Assembly (NCBI GenBank): GCA_950295325.1
Contig: OX485807.1
Coordinates: forward strand, 39,338,440-39,402,439
DNA from: Polytrichum commune
Lineage: Eukaryota > Streptophyta > Polytrichopsida > Polytrichales > Polytrichaceae
DNA: 64,000 nt
Direction of reading: 5' to 3'
Shown here: positions 1 to 12,860 of the stretch, in pieces
Layout: every line of letters begins with the position of its first letter
Numbering within the stretch: the stretch's first letter is position 1
Made by a program: the position numbers and the translations under genes
The notes under the pieces: model-generated
The model's database searches: none
What the model saw: only the letters and a program-made list of their open reading frames with translations
Told to the model about the DNA's origin: nothing

Positions 1-64
1 AATTGGAATATTGAAAACCACACCACACTTTATAAATCCAAATACCAATCAATCAAACCAAAAA

Positions 65-3000
65 TCAATCAACAATGACGTTGTCACTACTAGATTCCCT
101 ACTTCCAAAGATACTCCCCTCATGGCCGCCCTCATCTGAAGAGGAATCTAAGGTATGGCATTCATTATCCACCTCTGCAAGAACATCGAAGAAGTCTAAG
201 GCACGGGGGTCATAACGTGGAGACGGGGTACTAGCTTTGCTAGGAGAAGGTTGTGCCACTAGTACCATCGCCATATCATGGGCATAGATTGGCAAAGAGA
301 ATCCCTTGGTAGGCGTACCAAACACATCCGCTCCAAGGCAAAGTCTGAAAACAAGCATGAAAATTGTAAGAAAAAGGATGGAAAATGTAAAAGCTAAGTG
401 GACAAGGAAAAGAAGCAACTTAGAAGGTCATCATACTCACTTACTGCGAGGACTTTGGCCTCGATCGCTTCAAGGCCGGCGGCCTCTTCTGCGTGCCTTG
501 TGAAGCCTGCGTGGAAGCAACAACAATGGATGGAGCCTTCACCGCAGGCTTAACACTCTTAAGTGGCTTAAGGACACGGTTGAAGGTGTCCTCGTCCTCC
601 TCAAGAGCAATGATATGGCGCCCAAGCTGCATGCATGCATGGATAGAAGTCCCTGTTGCGGAGGAAATGTTAGCAAAGGAAAAAAAAAAAAAAAACTTAG
701 AAATTGAAAACTTGGATATGATGGCAAGTGAAGTAGGACATACCAACGCCCGCATTAACGTCCACCACAACCTGTCCAATGTCCGTAGTGGCCATTATCA
801 AGGAGGACATGAAAGAAATATCTTTCTCCTGGGGACCACGCCAAGCTTTGGAGCTGTCCATGAGAGGAGTTACGGTATAATTCATAATCGCATCATCCAT
901 ATCGAGCTCAATGCCAAGAGCCTTGAGCTCATTGGCATCGCGAAGGCGGAATGACGAGTGCCGGGGCCGCTTATCAAGGTCGAATCCAATTGTTTTGGTG
1001 GCACGAACAAGTAAAACAACCTGGAAGAGGTTGGTGGTCTTGTCCACATGTTTAGCTGAATGAAGGCGAAGACGGTTGACTCCCAGCCACTCCTTAAAGA
1101 TCGTGAACCCAAAAGCAGCGAAGTGGTCTTGAATGCTCTCCTTGAAGTCACCATTGTCATCTGCATGAAAGAGGAGGAGAGCTCCATCGTCATGCAGGAT
1201 CTCATCCGCAAAATCGAAGAGCTCACCTAGAAAATCGGTATCCAATGCATTCCAGGAAGGTACACTATAGGAAGGATCGGAGACATTGGGTACAGGCAGG
1301 TTCTCCGGGATGTCGGCAATGACAAGATCAGCCATGCCCACATCTGACCTCGCAACGCCTAGAGCTCTCCGCGGATAGGAGGGTGGAAGAGAAAGAATGA
1401 AGTTGGAAACCTCCTGAAAATGACGACGTTGATGAAGGATAGAGGCATTCAAGATGCATTCTAAAACAACGGGAGGACGCCTAGCAGATGAAAGAATGGG
1501 CGGAGGAGGTGGCCTGGATAGAGTAGGAACTTCACTAAGAGATGGAGTAGATGCAACTGCCGCCTCAGGTGAAGCAGGGGGAGGGGGATTATCCTCCACA
1601 GTCTTGAGCTTCCTCGCGCGCTTCTTGAGTGATGATTCGTCTTGAGTTGCACGTTTCCTCCTCTTGGACTTCTGTGTGTTGGCCTCATCGACAGTCGCAA
1701 CAACCTCATCCGCCTCCGGAAGTTGACTGTCAAGGAGAACAACCTCATCGCTTTGAGCAGGAGGCAGGGAAGGCTCTCCACCGGAGAGCCGAATCTTCAA
1801 CTCCGCCTCCTCATCCGGTTGCCACGTCCTCTTACATTCCAAGTACCAACAACACTCGCGGAGATGCGGGAGGGAGAAGTTGCGCTTTTGAGCCGGGGAA
1901 AATATGAAGGTAGGTGAAGAGGAATCAGACCATGCATCAAGAAACGGAGGGAGCTTCTTCAAAGCCTTCTTCTTGAAGAGCTCGTGCTTGATGTACCTTG
2001 ACAACGAAGGAGTGAGGCCAATTAGCAACTTAGAAAACAAATGGTTTGAAATAAATGAGGTGAATACAAGATTTTCCAACTAACGTACTTACAGATTAAG
2101 CGCTTGACAATGTTGTCAGCGCCTTTGACATCCTTCCACCATGTCCCCTTTCCGTATATATCTGACCCTGAGAAGTGACCAATGAACGCCTTATCCCAGA
2201 GACAGATTCGCCACTTCTCCAAGTAATCCGGCAATGAATCAACTTCCACGTCTCCGTCAAGCCCACCCAAGGCATTAAGTATATCGGGTAACTCCTTGAC
2301 CGCGGCATCCTCTAGTTGTGGATAAATTCAAGGCCAAGATAAGAATTGGCACAAAAGGAAGAGTTGAAAGGTAAGGATGGATAAGGAGTATAGACGTACC
2401 CCTGCCCAAAACGCAACTTTATTGAGCCAAGGTTTCAAGGTGTCCTCACTTGCAGGACTTTTGGGAAACCGGATAGCTTCACGATTGAAACTTCCACTGT
2501 TCCACCACTTTAACCAACGGACTTTATACTCTGGCTCCACTGCAGCTGTGACAATAAGTTGCAATTTCTCCAATGTCATCTCAATCTTTTGAGAATAGTG
2601 GGCGCTATAATGCCTAGTAATCTGAAACACTTGCAATCAAAAAAGAAGGCGAAGTAAATTTGAGAATATATTCTCAGAAAGTGCTCCAAAGAATGCTAGC
2701 AGTAAGCCCTCACTTGAGACCTCTCCCATAAGCACATTCAAATCAAATCTATTTCAACTAAAAACTAACCTCTTAGGCCCCCTTCAAACCTCTCTCAATA
2801 GCACCCTAACCAGAAATTTCTCAAAATACAACCATACAAGCCCTCACAATAGCCCTCAACAATAAGCTAAATCAAATCGATTTCAACAAAATGAATACCT
2901 CTAAGCCCCCCTAAGCCTTCCCCCACAAGCACCTTAGCTAGAAAATGCGAAAAAAACCATCCCAGCCCTCACCTCAGACCAAATTGAAGCAAAAAAAAAT

Positions 3001-4729
3001 AACATGAGAGGTCCCCAAGGTGGCTACCCTGGGGCTGTCGGATCCGACAGAGGCCCAAGGCCCTCCCTTTGGAGCTCTCCCACTAGCACCTTAACCAGAA
3101 ATTCAAAAATTAAAACCATACGAGCCCACGCATCAGCCCTTTTGCAAAGCAAAATCAAATCAAATTTAACAAAAAACAAACCTCTAAGCCCCCCTTCAAA
3201 CCTCTCTCATTAGCCCCCTAACCAGAAATTCAAAAATTAAAACCATACAAACCCTTACTTCAATCCTCATCCATAACCAAAATCAAATCAATTTCAACAA
3301 ATTCGAAGCCTCTAAGCGCCCCTTCAAAGCTCTCTCATTAGCCCCCCAACCTGAAATTTCACAAAATACAACCATAGAAGCCCTCACAATAGCCCTCAAT
3401 AATAAGGACCTTTCCCATAAGGACATTCAAATTTAATTCAACCAAAACGTACCTCCTCTAGGAACTGTTTTCCAAGGGCGGGGTTTGCGATTGATTGTTG
3501 TTTGTTAAACTTGTGCCCAAGTTCCTCAGTCGTCTTCTTAATCACAACGTCCAATACCTCATCCAACCTGTTCCCAGATTGTTCCTCTGGAGGAACTTCC
3601 TCGTATATTTGGGCTGCCTCATCTACCGCATCGGCTATCTCTTGCTGAACATATATTCGAAATTGTAAGATCATGACTAAGAGTAATGAATGCGAAGTAG
3701 AGGGTTGAGGAATTTGGAGTGACTTACATTGAAAATAAAGCACACCATAAGGTCTTGGGTCAGCGGGTACCAAGGGCTCTTGGGGCCTCTGCTCTTGCAC
3801 GCTTGGAATTGCTCCTCGGTCAATAATGGCTGGTAGTAGCTAAGATCATACGAACCGTATTTTTGAATGCGGTGTAGAGTGTGTACGAGGCTAGTTTTAA
3901 CGTGAGCGGTCTGGTTAGCCCTGTTGCGGTTGAGACAAATGCCATTAGATGCCAATCAAAAAATGAAGGAAAAAACGATTTGAAAAACTAACATACTTAC
4001 TTGTTGATGTCGTGCATTGCGTTAAGGACGTCCCCACGCCCACCCGTTGTGTCGAGGACAACACATTCTGGGCAACCATGCTTCTTCATACCAGAGTGCA
4101 TCGTCATTGTGATCTGATTCGATACACTCCTTCCAAGCAAGCAAGCGGTGGTTACCATCATACACGAAGAACATACATCCACTGAGGCTCATCAAGTCCT
4201 TATCCGCGCGTAGAAAAGACTCAAACTTATCATTTTCTGCAACCCAAAGCTCTTTCCATTCACGCATGTCTTTCGGAGAAATGAATCGATTATCTCCAGA
4301 TTCATTTGTAGTAGACACGTACAAAGTGACAGACCCAACTCGGTATCCAAATTGAAATGCCGCCATGAGCTTTGTAACGTCGCTACGGAGGGTTGGGCGA
4401 ACCAATGGCATGTGAATCAACCTGCAGAGGGGGATTCTCATAGAGGACTTTTCTACCGGTTGTATCCTCATGCCCTCAACAACTGAGAAGCTATCTTTCT
4501 TTAAATTGTGGCGAATCCGATACTCCATTGCACGAACACCGACATCCGATTCTGCAGATGAGCCGCAGAGTGGCATCCCGAGTGTATGGGGTTCGCTACT
4601 ACCTGGTGTAAGCCCAATATTTTCAGCAAGTGACAACAGAGACCCTTGCTCCTTATGCTCCTCAACATTAAGGGATGACTTAGCACCATTGCGAACCCCA
4701 ACATCCAAAGACTCTCCATCCTCCACCAT
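65..4729 (-). CDS. ParB-like / DNA-methyltransferase-like fusion protein (gene 1, about 8 exons)
   Basis: Exons read on the minus strand with GT-AG borders: 4729-4001, 3920-3728, 3644-3453, 2621-2400, 2309-~2089, ~1996-744, 652-445, 344-65; roughly 1,100 residues. Exon 1 carries a ParB/sulfiredoxin-type motif (FFVYDGNHRLLAWKE). The C-terminal half has a permuted N4/N6-methyltransferase layout: a degenerate motif IV (VIADIPENLP instead of [DNS]PP[YFW]), then across the intron at 744/652 a motif I-like VVVDVNAGVG-TSIHACMQLGR followed by HIIALEEDED. ParB-methyltransferase fusions are known in bacteria and phages; both catalytic motifs here look altered, so DNA binding without methyl transfer is as likely as activity. 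The middle of exon 6 is Pro/Ser/Lys-rich with a nuclear-localisation-like KRRKR. Exon 1 needs a 1-base shift near 4100-4180: the DGNHR frame differs from the frame that splices into exon 2. The exon 5/6 junction is ambiguous. A further 5' exon may exist, because the reading frame is open just upstream of the chosen ATG. Confidence 0.6.
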
Positions 4730-7660
4730 CTCAATGATCTCTTGAGAAGCAATTAGTTACAAAGGTGAGGACCAACCAAATGAACAAAATATGCATAAGA
4801 ATGACCACTTTAAAAGGTTCCGAAGTGGAAACCCATTTGACCTCTCCCAAAAGCAAAGTCAAATCATTTGCAACTAAAACAAACCTCTCAAGCCATCACT
4901 TCAGCCCGCTCCTACTAGCACACTAGCTAGAAAATTAAAAAAAACCATACCCGTCCTCACCCATAAGCAAAGGCAAATCAATTTCAACCAAAGCAAACCT
5001 CTAAGCCCCCCTTCAAAGCTCTCCCACTAGTACCTTAACCAGAAATTCCAGAAAAAAAACCATCCAAGCCCTCACATCTGCCCGAGCCCATAAGCTAAAT
5101 CAAATCTATTTCAACAAAAAGAAAACCTCAAAGCCCCCCTAAGCCCTCTCCCACTAGCCCCCTAACCAGAAAATTCACGAAATAAAACAAAACAAGCCCA
5201 CACATAAGCCCTTTCTCAAAGCAAAATCAAATCAATTTCAACTAAAAACTAACCTCTTAGGCCCCCTTCAAACCTCTCTCATTAGCACCCTAACCCGAGA
5301 TTTCACAAAATACAACCCAAAAAGCCCTCACAATAGCCCTCAACCATAAGCAAAATCAAATCAAATTCAACAAACAACAAACCTATAAGCACCCTAAGCC
5401 CTCTCCCACAAGCACATTAGCTAGAAAATTTGGAAAAAAAACCATACAAGCCCTCACCTCAGCCCTCACCTGAGACCAAATTGAAACAAAATAAATAAAT
5501 TGAGAGGTCCCCAAGATGGCTTCCAATGGGATGTCGGATCCGACAGAGGCCTAGGGCCCTCCCTTTGGAGCTCTCCCACAAGCACCTTAGCTAGAAAATT
5601 CAGAATTTAAAACCATACAAGCCCTCACCTCAGCCCTTACCTGAGACCAAATTGAAACCCCCTTCAAACCTCTCTCATTAGCCCCCTAACCAGAAATTCA
5701 AAAATTAAAACCATACAAGCCTTCACCTCAGCCCCCATCCATAACCAAAATCAAATCAATTTCAACTAAAAACAAGCCTCTAAGCCCCCCTTCAAAGCTC
5801 TCTCATTAGCCCCCTAACCAGAAATTCAAAAATTAAAACCATACAAGCCCTCACCTCAGCCCTCATCCATATCCAAAATCAAATCAATTTCAACTAAAAA
5901 CAAGCCTCTAAGCCCCCCTTCAAAGCTCTCTCATTAGCCCCCTAACCAGAAATTCAAAAATTAAAACCATACAAGCCCTCACCTCAACCCTCATCCATAT
6001 CCAAAATCAAATCAATTTCAACTAAAAACAAGCCTCTAAGCCCCCCTTCAAACCTCTCTCATTAGCCCCCTAACCAAAAATTCAAACATTATACAACCAT
6101 ACAAGCCCTCACATCAGCCCGAGCCCATATGCAAAATCAAATCGATTTCAATAAAATGAATACATCTAACCCCCCCTAAGCCCTTCCCCACAAGCACCTT
6201 AGCTAGAAAATTTGGAAAAAAAAACATCCCAGCCCTCACGTCAGCCCAATTGAAGCAAAAAAAAATATCTTGAGAGGTCCCCAAGGTGGCTACCCTGGGG
6301 CTGTCGGATCCGACAGAGGCCCAGGGCCCTCCCTTTGGAGCTCTCCCACTAGCACCTTAACCAAAAATTCAAAAATTAAAACCATACAAGCCCTCACCTC
6401 AGCCCTCATCCATAACCAAAATCAAATCAATTTCAACTAAAAACAAGCCTCTAAGCCCCCCTTCAAACCTCTCCCATTTGAACCCTAACTAGAAATCTCA
6501 CAGAATACAACCATACAAGACCTTACATCAGCCCGAGCCCATAAGCACAATCAAATCTATTTCAACCAGATCTAACCTCTCAAGCCCCCCTTCAAAGCTC
6601 TCTCATTAGCAACTAACCAGAAATTCCAGAAAAAAAACCATACAAGCCCTCACATCAGCCCTCACCCATAAGCAAAATCAAATCTTCTTCAACCAGAACT
6701 AACCTCTCAACCCCCCTTCAAAGCTCTCTCATTTGCACCCTAACCAGAAATTTCACATAATACAACCATACAAGCCCTCACATCAGCCCTCACCCATAAG
6801 CAAAATCAAATCTTCTTCAACCAGAACTAACCTCTCAACCCCCCTTCAAAGCTCTCTCATTTGCACCCTAACCAGAAATTTCACATAATACAACCATACA
6901 AGCCCTCACATCAGCCCTCACCCATAATCAAAATCAAATCTTCTTCAACCAGAACTAACCTCTCAAGCCCCCCTTCACAGCTCTTTCATTTGAACCCTAA
7001 CTAGAAATCTCACAAAATACAACCATACAAGCCCTCACATCAGCCCGAGCCCATAATCAAAATCAAATCTATTTCAACAAAAAGACAACCTCTAAGGCCC
7101 CCTAAGCCCTCTCCCACAAGCACATTAGCTAGAAATTTAAAAAAAAAACCCATCCCAGCCCTCACGTCAGCCCTCACCTCAACCCAAATTGAAGCAAAAA
7201 AAAAAACTTGAGAGGTCCCCAAGGTGGCAACCCTTGGGTTGTCGGATCCGACAGAGGCCAAGGGCCCTCCCTTTGGAGCTCTACCACTTGCACCCTAAAC
7301 AGAAAATTCGTAAAATCCAAACATACTAGCCCTCACTTCAGCCTGTCCGAAAGCAAAGTCAAATGGATTTCAACTATAGCCAACCTCTAAGCCCCCCTTT
7401 GGAGCTCTCAAACTAGCACCCTAACCACATATCACATTCAAATCTTATTCAACCACATTATCCCACTCTACTTAAAAACAAAAACAAAAAAACCTCTCAG
7501 ACCTCACTTCAGACCGCTCTCAAAGGCACCCTCAAATTAAATTTATACCACATAATAAACATTTGCGAGGTTCTCTAGTGGGCTCTCCACGGTCTGTCGG
7601 ATCCGACAGAGCCCCAGGGCACTCACTTCGGACCTCTGTAAGGAGGACCCCAAAATAGGC
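2660..7660. repeat. Degenerate ~128-bp satellite in the introns and 5' flank of gene 1
   Basis: Diverged copies of a C/A-rich unit (AAGCCCTCACCTCAGCCC ... ATTTCAACTAAAAA ... CCCCCTAACCAGAAATT) fill 2660-3440 (the intron between exons 3 and 4) and 4780-7660 (upstream of exon 1). The anchor ACCAGAAATT recurs at 5689, 5817 and 5945, giving a 128-base period; a second homogenised run lies at 6640-6960. No open frame of note is present. The same repeat in an intron and upstream suggests it spread with, or inside, the gene 1 unit. Confidence 0.85.
3035..7609. repeat. Five copies of the palindrome (C)TGTCGGATCCGACA(G)
   Basis: Perfect 16-base palindromes CTGTCGGATCCGACAG lie at 3035-3050, 6301-6316 and 7594-7609; 14-base versions lie at 5532-5545 and 7240-7253. 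Four sit in a conserved context, GAGAGGTCCCCAAG...(palindrome)...GGCC..GGGCCCTCCCTTTGGAGCTCT. I saw this palindrome nowhere else in the window. The first is inside an intron of gene 1, the others upstream of it. A dyad of this size could bind a dimeric protein; no binding is shown. Confidence 0.85.
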
Positions 7661-9167
7661 TCAAAAATTACCTCTTATACCTCACTTGAAAACTCGCACA
7701 GGACGACCCCCATATCAGATTACCACAAAATGAATCTTTTAGACCTCACCTCAGACCTCTCCACTGGGCTACCACTGCCCTTCCCTCGAGTCTCTCCCCC
7801 TCTCCAACTCGTGGCTGCAACCCTGACCGCTGAGTGAAATCCTCGTATGCGGAGGAAAACCCTAGTTCTAAGATTTGTTGTAATGCGAAGAACGATGGTA
7901 GGTTAATGTTGCGGCAATCTTGTTCCCTTCCCCTTCCGACGGTGTCATTGTGACCACCCTTTGGATGGTCAGTGCTTCGACAGGCCCGCACTTGCTGCCT
8001 TCGCTAGCTCACGATGACTACCCCTAATTTCTAGTGCATATATGTTTTCATCGACTTGAGGCTCATACCTAGGTCTCGCAAATTCTCGATAGATCATGTG
8101 ATTTTGGGAACTCCACTTGTCTGGTCGTACCCACTCCAACTCCCTTCCTAGCAATGTCTTCACCACTCTGAGTCTGGCTTCTCCGTGTACGAGACCTTGA
8201 CCGTGTGCGGTCTGGGGAGAATTCCAATGCCTTCACTGTGTTGTTTAAGTTATCATATGGTTGTTTTGGCTGTCTCATCCTAGATGCCCTTATTTGCTTC
8301 CTGTTTGAGAAAAGTGCCTTCCTCCTCCTCTTCGCCTTTGGTTTCACTAACTCTAGCGGCTAAGACCCTGTCATGTAACTGACCCGACTTCACAAATTCT
8401 ACACTACCCTCCTTTGTGAACATCTCCCTATCAATGTATGTGTCTCGCCTGGGTTACATCTACACTTATATTCCATCCCATAACCTCCTTCACATAATCT
8501 CGATGTATGGTGATTACAGTCTAGTTGCTATAAACATATACGGAATCATAAAAAGGAACACTTATAGAATGAACACCGATGTTTAATAACATGTATTGAA
8601 ATCATCCAGGTAAGATCTAAATTTAAGGAGCATCATGCTTTATAAAAATAATGAATGATAGTACACATGACAATACATATTTCAAACTAAACTAAATGAA
8701 ATAAATAATCTGTATAGCCATAAATTGACTATCCTCTTCCAACTAAACTAACCTATTCTTGTTTCTCCGTGAATGCTCTACCCTTGCCCACTAATAAAGA
8801 AACACTTTCCTTTAGGGTGTCCCTTACATCCACTAAATGGTTCACGTGGTCTGGTGTATTAATAAGTTCGCGAGTCGGCATCCAACCTCATTGTTTGGTT
8901 TTGATATATCTGGTTTGGATTGGCATATGATGATGACTAACTTAAGTAAATGCTGTAGTGCATTTTCAATTCTTATTCACATTGCTATAATGAATCGGCT
9001 TATTATTCCCCTACTAATCCAAGTCCCCGCCGTCATTCACAGATCCCATCTTGCCATGGCCTTCTAATCACAACACTATATACACCGCCCCACTTTGTGC
9101 TAATCCTTAAGTCCATTGCCCATTTGGCCACTCCCTTCTGTGTACTCGCATTTACATTCCTTCTACA
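7661..9167. other. Interval between two divergent genes; possible eroded minus-strand exon at 7980-8350
   Basis: On the minus strand, 8347-8069 reads as a basic, Arg/Ser-rich peptide, and a second frame from 8166 to 7969 (VVKTLLGRELEWVRP...) looks coding-like; the two would need a frame change. I recognise no domain. They could be a 5' exon of gene 1 or a relic. From 8350 to 9167 I see only AT-rich sequence that should hold the promoter of the plus-strand gene at 9168. Confidence 0.3.
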
Positions 9168-12100
9168 ATGGCCACCATCCGAGCACTGCACCATTCCATC
9201 CCCCTTATGATCCCTCTTGGAGATGATGGTCTAGCCAAAGTCGCGGAGTCGTTCCTTAGTCTGAGGTTTAGATTCCACCCAGACTCAATTCATGTCGAGG
9301 AAGAGGTCTTTGATGACAACGGTGACTTGAGTCACACTGTCCTTCAGATGTCCTTTCGCATTGACGATGGTAGGGTTTGGTTCTTGCTCCCTGCAAAGTA
9401 CAAGGCCATAGGCGTCACCGAGTCGGAGATGGCCACCACTACTGTGTTGCTAACACCAGGCGTGTCCCTCACCTCCACCACGCAGGCTCCTCTTCTGGCG
9501 ACGGTCAAAAAGGAGCCCGGCATCCAAGAGGTTACCTTGCTCAGTGATGACTCTGATGATGATGTGCCACCTGCCTCTGACTTTGCCTCACTTACCCCAC
9601 CTCCATCGGAGGATCAACCCTTCATCAATCCTCTCAGGATTCCACACTCGCCTACTGTGAGTCAACCACCTACTTCCAGACCCCCAGTTCACCCAGGTGT
9701 CTCCATAGATCGTCCCAGTGTTGTCCAGCAATTGAAGTTGCTTGCAACCCGACCAGGGTCCAAGAACATCCTCAAGAGTATTGATTATGAATCTGTTAGG
9801 CATGAGAAGGTTGACTTCCTCCCATCTGTTTTTGACGGCGACGTCATCTTTGAGTTCCCTCCTCTGGGAGCTGATGCTCCCCATTCCCATGCTAGACTCA
9901 TGTTCGGAATGGACAAGCGTTTCGACGGTCATGCTTGGTGTAGGACAAAGACGTCTAACATTACCAATGATCTCGGCTTGACCTTCCGGTCCTCATGTTG
10001 TGTTGGCCATCTCCGTTGTGATAACAAGGGATGTGATTATCTCAACCGCCCCAATCGAGCCACTGACGTCAACGACACCGAATGGGAAGGCTGTACCGCC
10101 TCACCCTACTCCGTAGGAGCTGATCCCCCATCTGGGTCATCTCTCGTTTGTAAGGTCTGTAAGACACCACCCTATTGTCTTGATACTTGCCAAGCTAAGA
10201 TGTACTATGTTTTTGGCAGAGGTGACATGACCTGTGCATGCATCCATATGGATCATCACCATCACCCCGTTTCGCAAGGTGTCTGTAGAGAGTCTAAGGT
10301 CAAAATTCATGATCTCATTGGTAGAGAGGTTGAGAGGACTCCCACCGCCACCAACTCTGCCACTGCATTGGCTGCAAGTAAAGAGTTCCTGGCCAAGTAT
10401 CTTCTACGCACGGGATCTGATCCCAATAAAGTTATGGACCTGGAGTCCATGAAGTTTGTCATGGACAGGTACCAACACCTCAGCACCCCGAGTATTCGAA
10501 ACACTGTCACTTCCTTCAAGCGCATTGGGCGAGGGGGGATCATTGACAACATCACCAGACTCAAAGGTCATAGCAGTTGGCCCTATGTGCAAGAAAACAA
10601 ATTCCCAGGCCAAGGAAAGCTGTTGGAGAAAGTCTATGTGTTCAAGATGTCCGAGGTGGGCCCTGGCTCTGGAGTTGACCTTGTCAGGAGAATGCAACCA
10701 CACGGTGATTTGCAGGATGCTTGGGTCATATTTGACCATGTCAAACGTGTCAAGGGGTGGACAACCATGGTTTGCCATGTCTATGACTCGGCCTACTGCC
10801 GGGTTATGACTATTGCAGTATGTGATATGCAGTCTGAGGATGTCACGGCGCAGAGCCTTCTTTGGCATGGGCTCAATGAAGTTATGCTCAAACATGGCAT
10901 TGCTAAAGTTAACTTCAAAGGGTTCATGGCGGACAGTGCACATGCCAATTGGAATGCAGTTAGGATTATCTATGGCAGCGGTGATCCCAAGGTTCCTATG
11001 GAGTCTCGCGAGAGGACATGTCTATTGCATTGGACAGTGTCTATGGAGCGCCACACCGCCACCCACATCAAGCCCGACCTCCAACAGCAACACAAGTTGT
11101 TATGCAAGCAATACAAGGATGCCAAGACTCCCGAGCAGTCCGAGTCCCGTTATCTTGCCATCCGGGCATGGTTGTCGCGCACCTCTCCATAAGGAGTGCC
11201 CGAAACACCATGGGCACAAGGGGGACCCCGGAGTGACACCCGGGACTTGTGGCGCCATTGGTGAGAGGGCCCAAGTGATCCTAGTGTGGGTGAGGGCCCC
11301 GGGCGTTGGGAACGCCTCCCACCCACAAAGACTAGGAGGCATGAGGGTGAGGCCATGAGTTATGCGTAGCTCATGGCGTGGTGATTCTAGAAAGCTCAAG
11401 AACACCTCAATCGGAGGTGTGAGCTAGGAGTTATGGCCATTTGAGTGGGGCGCTGTCCCGGGACAGCGCCCTGTTACAGCAGTGCCTGGGAGTGATTCCC
11501 GGGACTGCCAAGGTTCAAACAGGCATAACTTCCTCAATACTTGCCCGAATGGGGCAAGTGAGGAGTCCATCGGCATCGACGTGAAACGTAGATGAAGATG
11601 GAGTGGTTGGTTGTTATGATCAGACATCATACAAGGAAGTTATGATGGTCTGAAGCTGCTGGGCGGTTCTAGGCCCAGCAGCTAAAGGAAAATGTCCACT
11701 TGGCCCCAACTCTTGGTAGAGAGACAAGAGGTTGGTTGACGGTGGGGTAGGGGCCCCGCGTGAAGTCCTAGAGGCTTATATGGGTGAGGTGGTGTGGCCT
11801 CACCCACCCGAGGCCGAACGGCACGGCCTCCATTGGCATTGGCCTAATGTGAGGCCATAGTTGCCTAGTATGGTTCGGGTTGTTGTAGTGTTGCTCCGGC
11901 AATGCGATGATCAACATAGGATTGGACTTCCATGGATGGAAGTCCACATCTAAGGAATGGTTACCGATTAAAGGGTGAGTCCCAAAAGCAAAGTAGGAGG
12001 GTTGGTTCCCTCCTATGAACTATAAGGTCCGGGGTAGGAGGAGCTAACCATTAGCATGGCGGAATGCAAATGGTTAGCGCTCGTAACCTTTGCTAAAATT

Positions 12101-12860
12101 GAAAATTGGCAAGATTGTCAAAGGGGCTTAGCAAGGGTTGCGACAATGGTGGCTTTCCTCTGGAGCTGCATCCGAGGAAGGAATCAAGGACCTTGATACA
12201 TGGCTTGCATTCTGGCATTTTCGTTACCGTCAATGGGGTGGTTTCATGCAACTAGTGAGTACCCACCCACTTTCTATTTCGCTTTTTGGTGTCAACTTTT
12301 TTTTTAGGGTTTTTTGGTTTTTTGGGTGTCAGTTTTGGCTTTTAGCGTGTTTTTGTGCAAAGCGTACTCACTACATTTTATTGACTTCTCTCAGAATTTC
12401 ACAGATTCTGAGTTGGCAGAGATGCCATCTTGCAACCTCTCTGAGACAGTCCATAACAAATGGCTTCAGCAGTCTGGAAACCGTGGCTCTGATCTATATG
12501 TTGCGACCGTGGATGATTTTGTGAGGGCGTTCATGCAATGTACGAACTACTACGCCTACTTGAAGGGTGAACGGTCTGGCACTGGCCCAGGAAAAGAAGA
12601 ACTCCGCCTTCGTGCTGCACAACGATCCGGTGACGCCAAGAGAATTGTTGCAGCCCTCGAGCACATGCCTAGAGCAGAGCATTGGTGCACCCGCAAACCC
12701 CAACTCGAAGGAGAGGAGGTCTTTGGCACCACCAAGCGCAAACTTGATATGCCCCCTGGTTCTGATCAAGATTCACATAGACCCGACAAGGTCAGCTTCT
12801 CTCATCCACGAGTGAGCACTAGGTCAACCAAGGCACGCACTGATTCCGCCACACCATCAG
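9168..12860 (+). pseudogene. Zinc-finger plus transposase-like protein, split by a solo LTR and truncated at its 3' end
   Basis: The ATG at 9168 has a good context (ACAATGG). Coding runs 9168-11172, resumes in frame after the solo LTR at 12151-12254, then an intron (GTGAGT at 12255, TCTCAG ending 12394) and an exon from 12395 cut at 12860 by an inverted LTR. The N-terminus is unrecognised. A short hydrophobic-acidic stretch (VTLLSDDSDDD, near residue 122) resembles a SUMO-interaction motif. A Cys/His region (CCVGHLRCDNKGCDY ... ACIHMDHHHHPV) matches the FLYWCH/GCM-type zinc finger linked to Mutator-like transposases. Downstream, AWVIFDHVKR and FKGFMADSAHANWNAVR fit an RNase H-fold DDE core. 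The gene is head to head with gene 1. Apart from the LTR it keeps a long frame, so the insertion looks recent. A domesticated DNA-binding protein is possible. Confidence 0.6.
11173..12145 (+). mobile_element. Solo LTR (973 bp) with 5-bp target duplication ATGGT
   Basis: Starts TGTCGCGCACC and ends GGGTTGCGACA, the TG...CA termini of an LTR. The 5-base repeat ATGGT flanks it at 11168-11172 and 12146-12150. It matches, in opposite orientation, the LTRs at 12861, 18649 and 21026, and in the same orientation the solo LTR at 57536. Removing it with one ATGGT copy restores an open frame through the host gene. Confidence 0.95.

Noticed and set aside
9168-12860. GCM-type transcription factor
   Set aside because: The Cys/His region looks GCM/FLYWCH-like, but the downstream DDE-like core and the transposon setting favour a transposase or a derivative of one.
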